From Candidatus Desulforudis audaxviator MP104C (GTDB lineage: Bacteria > Bacillota > Desulfotomaculia > Desulfotomaculales > Desulforudaceae): DNA of 64,000 bases. This document shows positions 8,588-17,387 of this stretch, piece after piece. The stretch lies in contig NC_010424.1 in NCBI RefSeq assembly GCF_000018425.1, forward strand, positions 2,186,501 through 2,250,500, written 5' to 3'. The notes beneath the pieces are model-generated. The model made no database searches. It was not told the origin of the DNA and was given only the letters and a program-made list of their open reading frames with translations. Every line of letters starts with the position of its first letter. Positions within the stretch are counted from its first letter, which is position 1. The translations under genes and the position numbers were made by a program.

Positions 8588-9328
8588 TCAGAATTGCACC
8601 CGCGCGGCGACAAGAACCGCCCCCAAAACCCTGGAAGCCCCAGTCTCCAGCAACACCCGGCCCGCCTCGGACAGAGTGCTGCCGGTGGTGAGCACGTCGT
8701 CGACCACCACCACGGTACGACCCCGCACCGTTTGGGGTTCATCCACGAACCGAAAGCACCCGGCGAGATTGGTCAACCGGGCCGCCCGCAGCAGTCCAGC
8801 CTGCGCCGGCGTATCCCGTATTTTGTCGAGCACGGAGCGCACGGGGATCCCCAGTTGCCCGCCGATTTCCCGGGCCAGGAGTTCCGCCTGGTTGAATCGG
8901 CGGCGGCGAAACGCCTCCCGGGACAGGGGCACTGGCACCAGGACATCGGCGCCCGAATAGGCCTCATACCGCCGGATGGTTCGGGCCAAGAGTTCCCCCA
9001 GGGGTCCGGCCAGCTCCCGCCTCCGGCCGTATTTGAGCCGGTGTACGGCTTCGCACAGCACGCCCTCGTACGGAGCGTAAGCGCGACAACACTCGAAAGG
9101 CCGGGCAACCCGCCGGCAATCCCGGCACAGCCGCGGTTCCGGTGCCGGAACAGGAGAAAAAAACCGGCCGCACCGGTCACAGTACGGCTGTCCTGAAAGC
9201 CCCTCGATTTCGCCCCGGCAGGCCGGGCACAACGCGCCGGCGGCACCCGCTCCGCAGATCGGGCAACCCCCCGGCCCCGGAAAAACCAGCCGGACCAGCC
9301 CGTCCAACACCTCGCGGAGGCTAGACAC
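8588..9328 (-). CDS. comF: ComF family phosphoribosyltransferase-like protein
   Basis: About 246 residues from GTG 9328, overlapping the diguanylate cyclase stop by 8 bases; the longer frame up to 9451 lies within that gene and is rejected. N-terminal zinc-ribbon cysteines (CPICG, CPACR, YCDRCG, CRDCRR) are followed by a type I phosphoribosyltransferase domain ending in the PRPP-binding motif VVVVDDVLTTGSTL. ComF is needed for DNA uptake in competent B. subtilis, where it acts on the inner face of the membrane; in non-competent relatives its role is less clear. Translational overlap suggests coupling to the upstream GGDEF gene. Confidence 0.88.
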   Translation of the reverse strand: MSSLREVLDGLVRLVFPGPGGCPICGAGAAGALCPACRGEIEGLSGQPYCDRCGRFFSPVPAPEPRLCRDCRRVARPFECCRAYAPYEGVLCEAVHRLKYGRRRELAGPLGELLARTIRRYEAYSGADVLVPVPLSREAFRRRRFNQAELLAREIGGQLGIPVRSVLDKIRDTPAQAGLLRAARLTNLAGCFRFVDEPQTVRGRTVVVVDDVLTTGSTLSEAGRVLLETGASRVLGAVLVAARVQF

Positions 9329-11027
9329 TGGTCGTGTGTCCGCCCGCGGGCCGGAATTCGGGGACCTCCCGCCCGGCAGACCGGTAAAGGTGATCCTCGG
9401 CCCTGGCCAGCAACGCGTCGGCGGTGGCCCCGTCCAACGGCGCGGTGGCAAAACCGGTGCTTACCGAGAGCCGGACCCGTTCCTTAAGCTCCTTCGCGCC
9501 GACAGAGATGCGCCCCAGCAGGCGCTGCAGGCGCTCGGCCCTCTGGGCCGCGCGAATCTCCCCGGTATCGGGCAGCAACAGGGCGAACTCGTCGCCCCCA
9601 TAGCGGGCCGCCATGCCGCCCGCCGGCAGCCATTCCTCCAGCGCCCGGGCGACCTGAACCAGGACGGTGTCCCCGACGGCGTACCCGAAGCGACGGTTCA
9701 AGTCGTACAGTCCGTCGATGTCGAGCAGAATGACGGCCAGCGGCCGGTCCCGGCGCTCGTTTTCCACCAACTCGGCCTCCAGTTGATTGAAGAACTGTTC
9801 CCGGTTGGGCAGGCCGGTGAGGTAGTCGCGCCCGGCCACCTTTTTCAACCGGCGGTTTAAGCGCCGGTTGTCGGCAGCCGCCGCCATCTGGCCCCCGATA
9901 ATCTTCAAAAGGCCCAGGCTCTTTTCGTCGTAGACACCGGGGCGCTTGTCCCCGATCACGAACACCCCCAGCATCTCGTTTCCGAACACCAGGGGCAGCA
10001 AAACCAGTGAACGCATGAACCGGGATAGTCCGGTCTGCCGCTGCAATTCCGGTTCTTGGCGGAGGTCGGTGACCAGGCGGGGCTCCCGGTTGCGCGCCGC
10101 CCAACCGACAATCCCCTCGTCTCGTTCCCAGACGATGTCGTGCAATTCGCCGGCACCGGCACCCTCCAGCACCACCGGCACAAAAAGGTGCCGCTCCTCG
10201 GACCAGAGATAGACCGCGGCCGTGTCGTAAGGCACCAGCCGCCTGACTTCCCGCAGGATCAGCCGTAACAGTTCGTCCAGGTCAGGGCTGGTGCCAAGCC
10301 CCTGCGCCACCGTATAGAGCAGGCGCAGCTCCCGGTTGTTCTCCTCCACCATCACAAAGCGGCGCACGAAGAACTGGACGATCAATCCAAGCAGGAGCAC
10401 CAGAAAAGCGCCGGTGAACCCGGCGGAACGGTACAGGGCGGCCACCAGAAAACCGAGCGGGATCAAGAAGAGGTAGGTCGAGGCGTCCCAGCGCAGGGCA
10501 GTGCGCCAAGTGTTGAAGGATAGCCCGCGCTTGGGCAGCAGGTACAGGGTGACCAGCAAGTTGTTGAGCGCGAAGTAAGCAGCGGAGAAAGCCAGCAGCG
10601 GCAGGACGTTGGCTAGGGTGAGCATCTCCCCCGGATGGGGCGTCCCGCCGCAGAACAGGTAAGCCAGATAGGCGCCGTACACGGCCGGCACGCTCTGGGC
10701 GGCGTTGAACAGGGTGGTCCGGACCGGATTACCCCGGTTGGCGATTCCCTGACCGAACAGGGTGCCGAGCGCGTTCACCCAGGCCGCCCCCGCGGGCCCG
10801 TAGACGAGGAAGGCGCCGAAGGTGATCACGTAGCCGGCGGAGAGCTGTCCGTGCGGGAAAGAAACCACCAGCCACTCGGCCGCCATGGCGACCAGAATCA
10901 GCACGGCCAGTTCCACGCTGAAGTCCAAGTCGACGGCGGGGAAAAGCCGGACCAGCAGCACAACGCCCCCGATGATCACGGTCCAGAGGTATAGCACGCT
11001 GAAAATGTTTCCGGCACGCACCGGCAC
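9321..11027 (-). CDS. Membrane-bound diguanylate cyclase (multi-TM, GAF, GGDEF)
   Basis: 568 residues. The first about 210 residues form several hydrophobic helices, followed by a GAF domain (about 230-375, LYTVAQGLGTSPDLDELLRL through QMAAAADNRRLNRR) and a C-terminal GGDEF domain with the intact signature RYGGDEFALLLPDTG. It is predicted to make cyclic di-GMP from GTP in response to a ligand or membrane signal. No EAL domain is present. An inhibitory-site RxxD is not obvious immediately before GGDEF. It shares an overlap with comF downstream, and metK ends 157 bases upstream. Input signal unknown. Confidence 0.9.
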   Translation of the reverse strand: MPVRAGNIFSVLYLWTVIIGGVVLLVRLFPAVDLDFSVELAVLILVAMAAEWLVVSFPHGQLSAGYVITFGAFLVYGPAGAAWVNALGTLFGQGIANRGNPVRTTLFNAAQSVPAVYGAYLAYLFCGGTPHPGEMLTLANVLPLLAFSAAYFALNNLLVTLYLLPKRGLSFNTWRTALRWDASTYLFLIPLGFLVAALYRSAGFTGAFLVLLLGLIVQFFVRRFVMVEENNRELRLLYTVAQGLGTSPDLDELLRLILREVRRLVPYDTAAVYLWSEERHLFVPVVLEGAGAGELHDIVWERDEGIVGWAARNREPRLVTDLRQEPELQRQTGLSRFMRSLVLLPLVFGNEMLGVFVIGDKRPGVYDEKSLGLLKIIGGQMAAAADNRRLNRRLKKVAGRDYLTGLPNREQFFNQLEAELVENERRDRPLAVILLDIDGLYDLNRRFGYAVGDTVLVQVARALEEWLPAGGMAARYGGDEFALLLPDTGEIRAAQRAERLQRLLGRISVGAKELKERVRLSVSTGFATAPLDGATADALLARAEDHLYRSAGREVPEFRPAGGHTTSV

Positions 11028-11183
11028 CCCACCACCTTAAACTGGTAGGTTCGACAAAAAGGGCCTGTTTCCTCCAGCAACCAGGAAGAACTGTCAGGTG
11101 AAGGATATGCCAGCCGAACCGGAATTTAGAATCCAGAATTCACCGGTTTGCCGGTGTATGCGCGATGGACACCGGTACTTCGG

Positions 11184-12371
11184 CTAGCCGCCGGTACCGG
11201 CGGCGCGGAGTTCTTCGGCCTTGTCGATGCGCTCCCACGGCAGGTTCAGATCCCCGCGCCCGAAATGACCGTAGGCGGCCACCTGCCGGTAGATCGGGCG
11301 GCGCAGGTCCAGGTGGTGGATGATTGCCGCCGGGCGGAGGTCAAAGTGTTCCAGCACCAGCTTTTCGAGGCGCTCCTCGTTAATCAGGCCGGTGCCGAAG
11401 GTGTCCACCCTGAGCGCCACCGGCTTCGCCACCCCGATGGCGTAAGCCACGTGCACCTCGCACCGGGAGGCCAGCCCGGCGGCCACAATGTTTTTCGCGA
11501 CGTACCGGGCCGCGTAGGAGGCGGAGCGGTCGACCTTGGTCGGGTCCTTGCCGGAAAAAGCGCCCCCGCCGTGGCGGGCCATGCCGCCGTAGGTGTCGAC
11601 CACGATCTTGCGGCCGGTCAGCCCGGTATCGGCCTGGGGGCCGCCGATCACAAACCGGCCGGTCGGGTTGATCAGGTACCGGGTGGAGTTGGTGATGAGT
11701 CCCACCGGAATGATCGGCTCGACGACCTTCTCGATCAGGTCGGCCCGGATAGTGCCGAGGTCCACGGCCGGGTGGTGCTGGGCCGAGATCACAACCGTAT
11801 CCACCTTCACCGGGCGGCCGTTGTCGTACTGCACCGTGACCTGGGTCTTGCCGTCGGGTCTCAGGTAGGGCAGGGTACCGTTCTTGCGCACCGACGCCAA
11901 CCGGCGAGCCAGGCGGTGCGCCAGGTAGATGGGCATAGGCATCAGAGTGGGAGTCTCGTCGGTGGCATAGCCGACCATTATCCCCTGATCGCCGGCCCCT
12001 ACCCGGCTGAACAGGTCATCTAGGCCCTCCCTCGCCTCCAGGGCCTCGTCGACCCCCATGGCGATATCGGGTGACTGTTCGTCGATGCTGGTCAGCACGG
12101 CGCAGGTATCGCAGTCGAAACCGTACTTGGCCCGCGTGTAGCCGATGTCACGCACGGTTTCCCGGACGATGTTCGGTATGTCTACGTAGCATTTGCAGGT
12201 AATCTCACCGGAGATGAGCACGAGCCCGGTGGTCACCAGGGTCTCGCAGGCCACCCGGGCCAGCGGGTCTTTAGAAAGGATGCTGTCCAGGATCGCGTCG
12301 GAGATCTGGTCGGCCACCTTGTCGGGGTGTCCCTCGGTCACCGATTCGGAAGTGAAAAGATGTTTCGCCAA
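11184..12371 (-). CDS. metK: S-adenosylmethionine synthetase
   Basis: 396 residues from TTG 12371 ([20 protein letters not shown]), with GGAGAG nine bases upstream. The frame extends to 12497, but a good sigma-A promoter at 12418-12446 lies inside that extension, so the longer start is rejected. The enzyme makes SAM from methionine and ATP. Motifs: [20 protein letters not shown] and the P-loop-like [17 protein letters not shown]. The leader is only about 40 bases, leaving no room for an S-box riboswitch, which is common before metK in Firmicutes. Confidence 0.96.
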   Translation of the reverse strand: MAKHLFTSESVTEGHPDKVADQISDAILDSILSKDPLARVACETLVTTGLVLISGEITCKCYVDIPNIVRETVRDIGYTRAKYGFDCDTCAVLTSIDEQSPDIAMGVDEALEAREGLDDLFSRVGAGDQGIMVGYATDETPTLMPMPIYLAHRLARRLASVRKNGTLPYLRPDGKTQVTVQYDNGRPVKVDTVVISAQHHPAVDLGTIRADLIEKVVEPIIPVGLITNSTRYLINPTGRFVIGGPQADTGLTGRKIVVDTYGGMARHGGGAFSGKDPTKVDRSASYAARYVAKNIVAAGLASRCEVHVAYAIGVAKPVALRVDTFGTGLINEERLEKLVLEHFDLRPAAIIHHLDLRRPIYRQVAAYGHFGRGDLNLPWERIDKAEELRAAGTGG

Positions 12372-12417
12372 TTGACGCTTCTCTCCAATCTCTGGGAAAC
12401 TAAGCTCACCAAAAAGT

Positions 12418-12446
12418 ATTTTAGCAATCGGCCTAATATATGTCAA
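12418..12446 (-). promoter_or_regulatory. Sigma-A promoter of metK
   Basis: Consensus TTGACA, 17-base spacer, TAAAAT on the minus strand, about 47 bases before the metK TTG start. Confidence 0.8.
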
Positions 12447-12464
12447 AGAATCCGTAAATTCGCC

Positions 12465-12486
12465 GGCCGCCCCGGAAGGGGCGGCC
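12465..12486 (-). terminator. Hairpin between the DUF1284 gene and metK
   Basis: Perfect 9-bp stem (GGCCGCCCC / GGGGCGGCC) with a 4-base loop, just after the DUF1284 stop. There is no strong T-run, so termination is probable rather than certain. Confidence 0.5.
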
Positions 12487-12512
12487 TCACCAATCATAAC
12501 GAACCCACCTCT

Positions 12513-12878
12513 TCATTCGATAAAGCACGTTTTGTTCCAATCACAGTCTCTACAAGCTTCCTCTTTCCATACCTCGATTATTTCTGGAATTCGGCATTTA
12601 AGATGATTCCACCCGACTGTATTCCTTACGTTCAAAAGCTTTACGGCTAATTCATCGAGTCGCCTGACTTCTTGGTCGGCATTTCCAGAATATGTGCAAA
12701 ATCCATCTCGGTTATAAGGGTACGCTCCGCAGACGTCGTCGGTTCCATCTACAATCTCGATTTCACTCTGTCTGGCCTTTTCAATCACTTTAGAAATGTT
12801 ATCAATGAAATCTTTGCCGTATCCTTTTCCCTTGAAAAAATGAAGGCATATTAAGTGATGCCCTCTGAGCTTCACCAC
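12513..12878 (-). CDS. DUF1284 family protein
   Basis: 121 residues matching DUF1284/COG3543: MVKLRGHHLICLHFFKGKGY at the N-terminus, four or more cysteines (DVCGAYPY, GFCTYSG, KCRIPE, EEACRDCDW...CF) suggesting a metal site. Function of the family is not established. The gene is clearly more AT-rich than its neighbours on both sides and uses A/T-ending codons, so it may have arrived by transfer. It lies between bioY and metK, with GC-rich hairpins of similar sequence flanking it (12465-12486 and 12904-12926). Confidence 0.85.
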   Translation of the reverse strand: MVKLRGHHLICLHFFKGKGYGKDFIDNISKVIEKARQSEIEIVDGTDDVCGAYPYNRDGFCTYSGNADQEVRRLDELAVKLLNVRNTVGWNHLKCRIPEIIEVWKEEACRDCDWNKTCFIE

Positions 12879-12903
12879 TCACCGTCACCTCTCCAAATTT
12901 TTT

Positions 12904-12926
12904 GGCCGCCCTTGGAGAGGGCGGCC
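12904..12926. terminator. GC hairpin between bioY and DUF1284
   Basis: Stem GGCCGCCCT / AGGGCGGCC with a 5-base loop. The T-rich side is on the plus strand 5' flank, so its role as a bioY terminator is uncertain. It resembles the hairpin at 12465-12486. Confidence 0.45.
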
Positions 12927-12957
12927 GCATTAGTGCTTGCCGTTGACCGTCGACGGT

Positions 12958-13551
12958 TCAGGAATCCCGGGGCAGCAGTGCACTCGCAACGACCGCCGCG
13001 GCCAGCGCCTTGGTCACGTCCCCGACAATAAAGGGAATGGTGCCCATCCAGAGCAGTTCGGGCAGAGCGGCACCGGTGAGGTAGCCCAGGTAGAGGAGCC
13101 CCATGCCGTGAATAATCACGAAGTTCGCGGCCAGCATCAGAACGGCCAGGCCAACGATACCGCGCAGCACGGTAAAGGCCCGTACCGCATACCCCACGAA
13201 CATGGCGGCCACCACAAAGCCGGCAATGTACCCCCCGGTCGGACCGGTCAGGACGGCCAGTCCCCCGGCCAGCCCAGCGAATACGGGCGCACCCACGGCC
13301 CCGGCGGCGGCATACAGGCCGACGCTGAAGCCCCCCCAATTCCGGCCCAAGAGTACTCCGGCCAGGAGGACGACGAAGGTCTGGCCGGTGACCGGCACCG
13401 GGGTCCACGGCAAGGGTACCCGCACCTGGGCCGCCAACGCGAGGAGCGCGGCAAAACCAACCGCCAGCGCCAGCTTTTTGGGCAGGCTGAGTTCCTCACT
13501 CCACCGAAAGGCCCGGCTTCCGTAAGCATTAATAGTGGCAGTCAAACGCAA
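12958..13551 (-). CDS. bioY: Biotin transporter substrate-binding component BioY
   Basis: 197 residues with about six membrane helices. Family features: VRVPLPWTPVPVTGQTF near residue 43, LLGRNWGGFSVGLYAAAGAVG, then GPTGGYIAGFV and NFVIIHGMGLLYLGYL. BioY captures biotin at the membrane and works alone or with the ECF ATPases, none of which are in the window. TTG start at 13551 with GGGAGGGG eight bases upstream. A sigma-A promoter overlaps a BirA operator upstream, so biotin repression is expected. No biotin synthesis genes are seen here, in line with a scavenging role. Confidence 0.95.
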   Translation of the reverse strand: MRLTATINAYGSRAFRWSEELSLPKKLALAVGFAALLALAAQVRVPLPWTPVPVTGQTFVVLLAGVLLGRNWGGFSVGLYAAAGAVGAPVFAGLAGGLAVLTGPTGGYIAGFVVAAMFVGYAVRAFTVLRGIVGLAVLMLAANFVIIHGMGLLYLGYLTGAALPELLWMGTIPFIVGDVTKALAAAVVASALLPRDS

Positions 13552-13586
13552 CTAACGTTCCCCTCCCTCTGCAAGTTTTTTGTAGT

Positions 13587-13616
13587 ATTATAAGTGTTGC
13601 TGGACTAGATTGTCAA
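13587..13616 (-). promoter_or_regulatory. Sigma-A promoter of bioY
   Basis: TTGACA (13611-13616) and TATAAT (13587-13592) on the minus strand, 18-base spacer. Confidence 0.75.
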
Positions 13617-13643
13617 CTATTGCTTGGCCATATGGGTTAACAC
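13610..13643 (-). promoter_or_regulatory. BirA (biotin repressor) operator upstream of bioY
   Basis: On the minus strand GTGTTAACC, 16 bases, then AGTTGACAA. The consensus is TTGTTAACC-N15/16-GGTTAACAA, giving 8/9 and 7/9 matches at the exact spacing. The second half covers the bioY -35 box, a suitable place for repression. Confidence 0.7.
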
Positions 13644-13786
13644 AAACCAACACGGAGCGGTCCGGCAAGTACTCCGGCGCGAAACACCCGCTCCTGGGAA
13701 CCAAACTGCTTATCCACCGGCAAGGTACAATAAAGCACGGAATAATACCGCGGCCCATCGGCGGTTTCCGGCACAACCGGAATTCT

Positions 13787-14038
13787 TCATTGTCTTAGAC
13801 CGTCCCAGGGCAGCTCTACCAGGATCGCGTCCAGCCCGATGGTCTTGATGCGGCTCCAGGGGATAACGACGTCTTTACCCCGGCGGAAGACGCGCAGGTA
13901 CTTCTCCGGGTTGCGGAGTACCAGAGCCTGGACCTTTCCCGTCTCCGCGTCGATTTCCAGATCCTTCAACGGTCCCAGGCGCCGCCCGTCGGCAACGTTG
14001 ATAATGTCTTTGGATGCCAAATCGGTGACTTTGAACAT
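13787..14038 (-). CDS. PRC-barrel protein, YlmC/YmxH type
   Basis: 83 residues from ATG 14038, chosen over an upstream ATG at 14053 because GGAGGAGG lies eight bases before it. The sequence MFKVTDLASKDIINVADGRR, LGPLKDLEIDAETGKV and VIPWSRIKTIGLDAILVELP is typical of the small PRC-barrel proteins annotated YlmC/YmxH in spore-formers, one of which is sporulation-associated. Molecular role unknown. It lies between murJ and bioY on the same strand, 46 bases from murJ. The region 13644-13786 beyond it shows nothing else. Confidence 0.85.
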   Translation of the reverse strand: MFKVTDLASKDIINVADGRRLGPLKDLEIDAETGKVQALVLRNPEKYLRVFRRGKDVVIPWSRIKTIGLDAILVELPWDGLRQ

Positions 14039-14084
14039 GGTCGCCTCCTCCACGCCCCATGCTATGCCCGGCGGGAGGCAGCGG

Positions 14085-15665
14085 TTACCGGCCGTGCCTG
14101 GTAATGTTATTCAGCAACTGGCCTCCCAGCCAGCCGAAGGCCCGGAGCAGGATCCCGATCTCCTCAAGCCGCAAGAGCAGCGCCGACACCGTGTACACCG
14201 TCACGCCCACCGTCACCGCGCCCGTCACCCGCAGCGCGAGACCGGCCGAACCCGGCGGGACCAGCCCGGCCAGGGCGGTATCGGCGGTGTGCACGGCCAG
14301 GGCCATCAGGCCGGATGCCACAAGCACCCCGCCCCCGAAACGCAGCCAGGCCGCAGGCTGCCAGAGTCCGGGCAGCAGCCGCTCCAGGTAGCGGACCAGG
14401 AGCACGGTGTTCACCAGGGCGGCCAGGGAACTGGCCAGCGCCAGGCCCCCGTGCTGGAGCGGTCCCATCAGGGCCAGGCTCAAGACCAAATTTACGGTCA
14501 CGTTCACGGCCAGGAGCTTCACCGGGGTCCGGGTGTCCTGAAAAGCGTAAAAACCCCGGGTCAGAAGGATGTTCGCCGCCAGTCCGACCAGGCCGACGGA
14601 GTAGAAAAGGAGGGCGACGGCGGTCATAGCGGTGGCCCGCTCGTCGAAGGCCCCCCGCTCAAACAGCAACTGAACCACCGGTTGGCGGAGCACGATCAGC
14701 CCGACGCCGGCCGGCACCGTGGTCAGGACCACAATCCGCAGGGCGCGCGCCAAGGTTTCCAGCACCTCGGACCTTTTGCCTTCCGCCGCCCAGGTGGTGA
14801 GGGTCGGGAATACGGCCGTGCTCAGAGCGAGCACGAAAAGACCAATCGGCAGCTGAATCAACCGGTTGCCGAAGTTCAGGGCGGCGATGCTCCCCTCGGC
14901 CAGGAAGGAGGCCAGCACTCGGTCAATCAGCACGTACAGCTGGCTGATGGCGATCCCGACCGTGATCGGCAGCATCAGGTTGAAAACCTTGCGCACTCCC
15001 GGGTGGCGCCAGTCAAAACCCGGCCGGAAACGGAAGCCGGCCCGGTACAGGCTGGGCACCTGGACCAGGCCGGCCGCGACCATGCCCAGAACCGTGCCGT
15101 AGGCCAGGCCGTGAATGCCGTAGAGGCTGCCCAGGGTGAGCGCGCCCACGATGATCACCAGGTTGTTGACCGCGCCGCTGAACGCCGGGATGCCGAAGAT
15201 GTTGTTCGCGTTTAAAAAACCGCTGAACAACGTGGCCAATCCGGAAAACACCAGGAGCGGGAACAATATCCGGGTCAGATCCACCGCCAACTCCGTGGCG
15301 GCCGGCTCGAAACCGGGCGCCATCAACCGGACCAGTACGGGCGCCGCCAGTATGCCGAGGGCGGCGACAGCCGCCAGCACCACCACCAGGAGATTGGCCA
15401 CGTTCAAAGAAATCTGCCAGGCTTCGCGGGTCTCACCGCGGGTCTTGTACTCGGTGAATACCGGCACCACCACGGTCGCCAACGCCTGGGCGAACACCAT
15501 GAACAGCAGGCTGGGGATGGTCAGGGCTACCAGGTAGGCGTCGGTGGCCAGGGTGGCGCCGAACTGGTGGGCGATCGCAATCTCCCGGCCCAGGCCCAGC
15601 ACCCGGGACAGGAGGTTTAAGACCGCGATTAACAGGGTGGCCTGAAAAAACAGGCGCCAGGCCAA
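14085..15665 (-). CDS. murJ: Lipid II flippase MurJ (MviN family)
   Basis: About 526 residues with roughly 14 membrane helices, the usual size. Family sequence at the start: LLSRVLGLGREIAIAHQFG, then TDAYLVALTIPSLLFM. MurJ moves lipid-linked peptidoglycan precursor across the membrane; related MATE-like MOP flippases also serve wall polymers and spore coats, so SpoVB-like or polymer export roles remain possible. The frame is open to 15773, but TTG at 15665 has GAGGTGA five bases upstream and gives a family-like N-terminus; GTG 15674 and TTG 15686 are alternatives. The 240 bases up to the phosphohexomutase show no gene. Confidence 0.88.
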   Translation of the reverse strand: MAWRLFFQATLLIAVLNLLSRVLGLGREIAIAHQFGATLATDAYLVALTIPSLLFMVFAQALATVVVPVFTEYKTRGETREAWQISLNVANLLVVVLAAVAALGILAAPVLVRLMAPGFEPAATELAVDLTRILFPLLVFSGLATLFSGFLNANNIFGIPAFSGAVNNLVIIVGALTLGSLYGIHGLAYGTVLGMVAAGLVQVPSLYRAGFRFRPGFDWRHPGVRKVFNLMLPITVGIAISQLYVLIDRVLASFLAEGSIAALNFGNRLIQLPIGLFVLALSTAVFPTLTTWAAEGKRSEVLETLARALRIVVLTTVPAGVGLIVLRQPVVQLLFERGAFDERATAMTAVALLFYSVGLVGLAANILLTRGFYAFQDTRTPVKLLAVNVTVNLVLSLALMGPLQHGGLALASSLAALVNTVLLVRYLERLLPGLWQPAAWLRFGGGVLVASGLMALAVHTADTALAGLVPPGSAGLALRVTGAVTVGVTVYTVSALLLRLEEIGILLRAFGWLGGQLLNNITRHGR

Positions 15666-15908
15666 GAAAGTCACCTCGCCAGTCAATTGGCCGGTTGCAC
15701 GGCATCCAGTGCATCGCCGCCGGAAGCCGCATTTTTCCCGTTGTTTCGCGTTGGGACTTTGTTTTCCCTGCACCCCCGGCCTTCAACCGCCATATTCATC
15801 GGCTTTTATATCATTCTTGCCGCCCGCCCGCCCCCCTTAACCACTTCACACCCAAGACTTAAGCAAGGGGCCAGGATGTTAACTTTTTGACTTTCTTTGA
15901 CTTTTAAG

Positions 15909-17312
15909 TTATAGGCCGGTGAGGTTTCGGACGGCGTTCTGGATCCGTTTGACCTCTGCGGGCGAACCGGCCTCGGTGTAGATCCGGAAAACCGGTTCGG
16001 TGCCCGAGGCCCGGATCAGGACCCAGGCGCCGTTTTCCAGCACCAGCTTGGTGCCGTCGACGGTAAACCTGCCGACCACCGGCTGCCCGGCCAGGGAGTC
16101 AGGCTCCAGCCGGCGCAGGTTTTCCATTATCCGCGGCTTGCGGTCCGCACCGGTGTGGACGTCAAGACGTTCGCTGTACAGACGCCCGTACTTGTCACCC
16201 ACTTCTTCCAGGAGGGTCTTCAAAGACTTCCCGTGCACCGCCACCATCTCCACCGCCAGCATCCCGGCCAGGATGCCGTCCTTTTCCGGGACGTGTCCCC
16301 GGATGGACAGGCCCCCGCTCTCCTCGCCGCCCACGATACAGCCGTGCTCCATCAGGGCCTGACCAATGTATTTGAACCCCACCGGGGTCTCGACCACTTC
16401 CTGCCCGCAGTCGGCGGCGATCCGGTCCACCAGGTGCGTGGTGGCCACCGTGCGCGCCACCGGTCCGCTCCACCCCCTGGAGGTGACCAGGTGGTAGTAC
16501 ACCAGACTCAGGAGTTGATTCGGGGAAATGTAGGTGCCGTCGGCGTCGATGACGCCCAGCCGGTCGGCGTCACCATCCAGACCAAGGCCAAGGTGGGCTC
16601 CCTCCCGCAGAACGGTGTCCCGCAAGGTCTCCAGTTTGGCGGCGCTGGGGTCGGGCAGCGAACCGCCGAAAAGCGGGTCCCGGTGGTTGTGCAGGCTGTC
16701 GACGCGTACGCCGAGGCCGGATAGCATCTCCTCCAGGAAGCCGATCCCGGCGCCGTAGAGCGGATCAACAACCACCCGCATTTCGGCCTTGCCAATGCTT
16801 TCGGTGTCGATCAACTTCAGGACGTGCTCGGCATAGGCCCGGGAGGGATCGGTCAGTTCCCGGGCCGGCCCGTTCGCACCGCAGGCCGGTATCGTGCCGC
16901 TGCGCTGCCGGCGCAGGATATATTCCTCGATCTCGTCGGTGATCTCCGGCAGCGCGGGGCCGGCATATTCCGGGATGAACTTGATCCCGTTGTATTCCGG
17001 GGGATTGTGACTGGCCGTCAGCATTACGGCGCCGCCAGCCTTGAGGTGATGCACCGCGAAGGCGACGACCGGGGTGGGCAGCGCTTTCCGGCCCAGGTAA
17101 ACGCGGACCCCCCGGCCGGTCAGCACCCCGGCGACGGTGTCGGCGAAACGGTCGGAGAGAAAGCGGTTGTCGTACCCCACAACCACCCCGCGCCCCGCAA
17201 GGTTATGGGCCAGCACGAAGTCGGCGACCGCCCCGGCCACGAGGGCCACGTTCGCAAAAGTGAAATCGGCGGCCATCACCCCGCGCCAGCCGTCGGTACC
17301 AAATTTAATCAT
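15909..17312 (-). CDS. Phosphoglucomutase/phosphomannomutase family enzyme
   Basis: About 467 residues, alpha-D-phosphohexomutase superfamily, four domains. Seen: N-terminal KFGTDGWRGVMAADFT, the active-site serine loop TASHNPPEYNGIKF near residue 100, the Mg-binding loop DGDADRLGVID near 245, the sugar loop GGEESGGLSIRGHVPEKDG, and the phosphate loop RASGTEPVFRIYTEA. It isomerises hexose 1- and 6-phosphates and would feed glucose-1-phosphate to GalU encoded downstream of it in this window. Preferred start ATG 17312 with AGGAGG ten bases upstream; TTG 17318 is possible. Exact substrate not decidable. Confidence 0.92.
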   Translation of the reverse strand: MIKFGTDGWRGVMAADFTFANVALVAGAVADFVLAHNLAGRGVVVGYDNRFLSDRFADTVAGVLTGRGVRVYLGRKALPTPVVAFAVHHLKAGGAVMLTASHNPPEYNGIKFIPEYAGPALPEITDEIEEYILRRQRSGTIPACGANGPARELTDPSRAYAEHVLKLIDTESIGKAEMRVVVDPLYGAGIGFLEEMLSGLGVRVDSLHNHRDPLFGGSLPDPSAAKLETLRDTVLREGAHLGLGLDGDADRLGVIDADGTYISPNQLLSLVYYHLVTSRGWSGPVARTVATTHLVDRIAADCGQEVVETPVGFKYIGQALMEHGCIVGGEESGGLSIRGHVPEKDGILAGMLAVEMVAVHGKSLKTLLEEVGDKYGRLYSERLDVHTGADRKPRIMENLRRLEPDSLAGQPVVGRFTVDGTKLVLENGAWVLIRASGTEPVFRIYTEAGSPAEVKRIQNAVRNLTGL

Positions 17313-17387
17313 TGTCAACTAGCCTCCTATCGCTCTTTCTGTCTGCACATCAGTAAGATTGTTCCGCGCCGTTATTGCCAAATCCTG

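Noticed and set aside
12372-12512. SAM (S-box) riboswitch before metK
   Set aside because: The promoter is too close to the start; no S-box core sequence is present.
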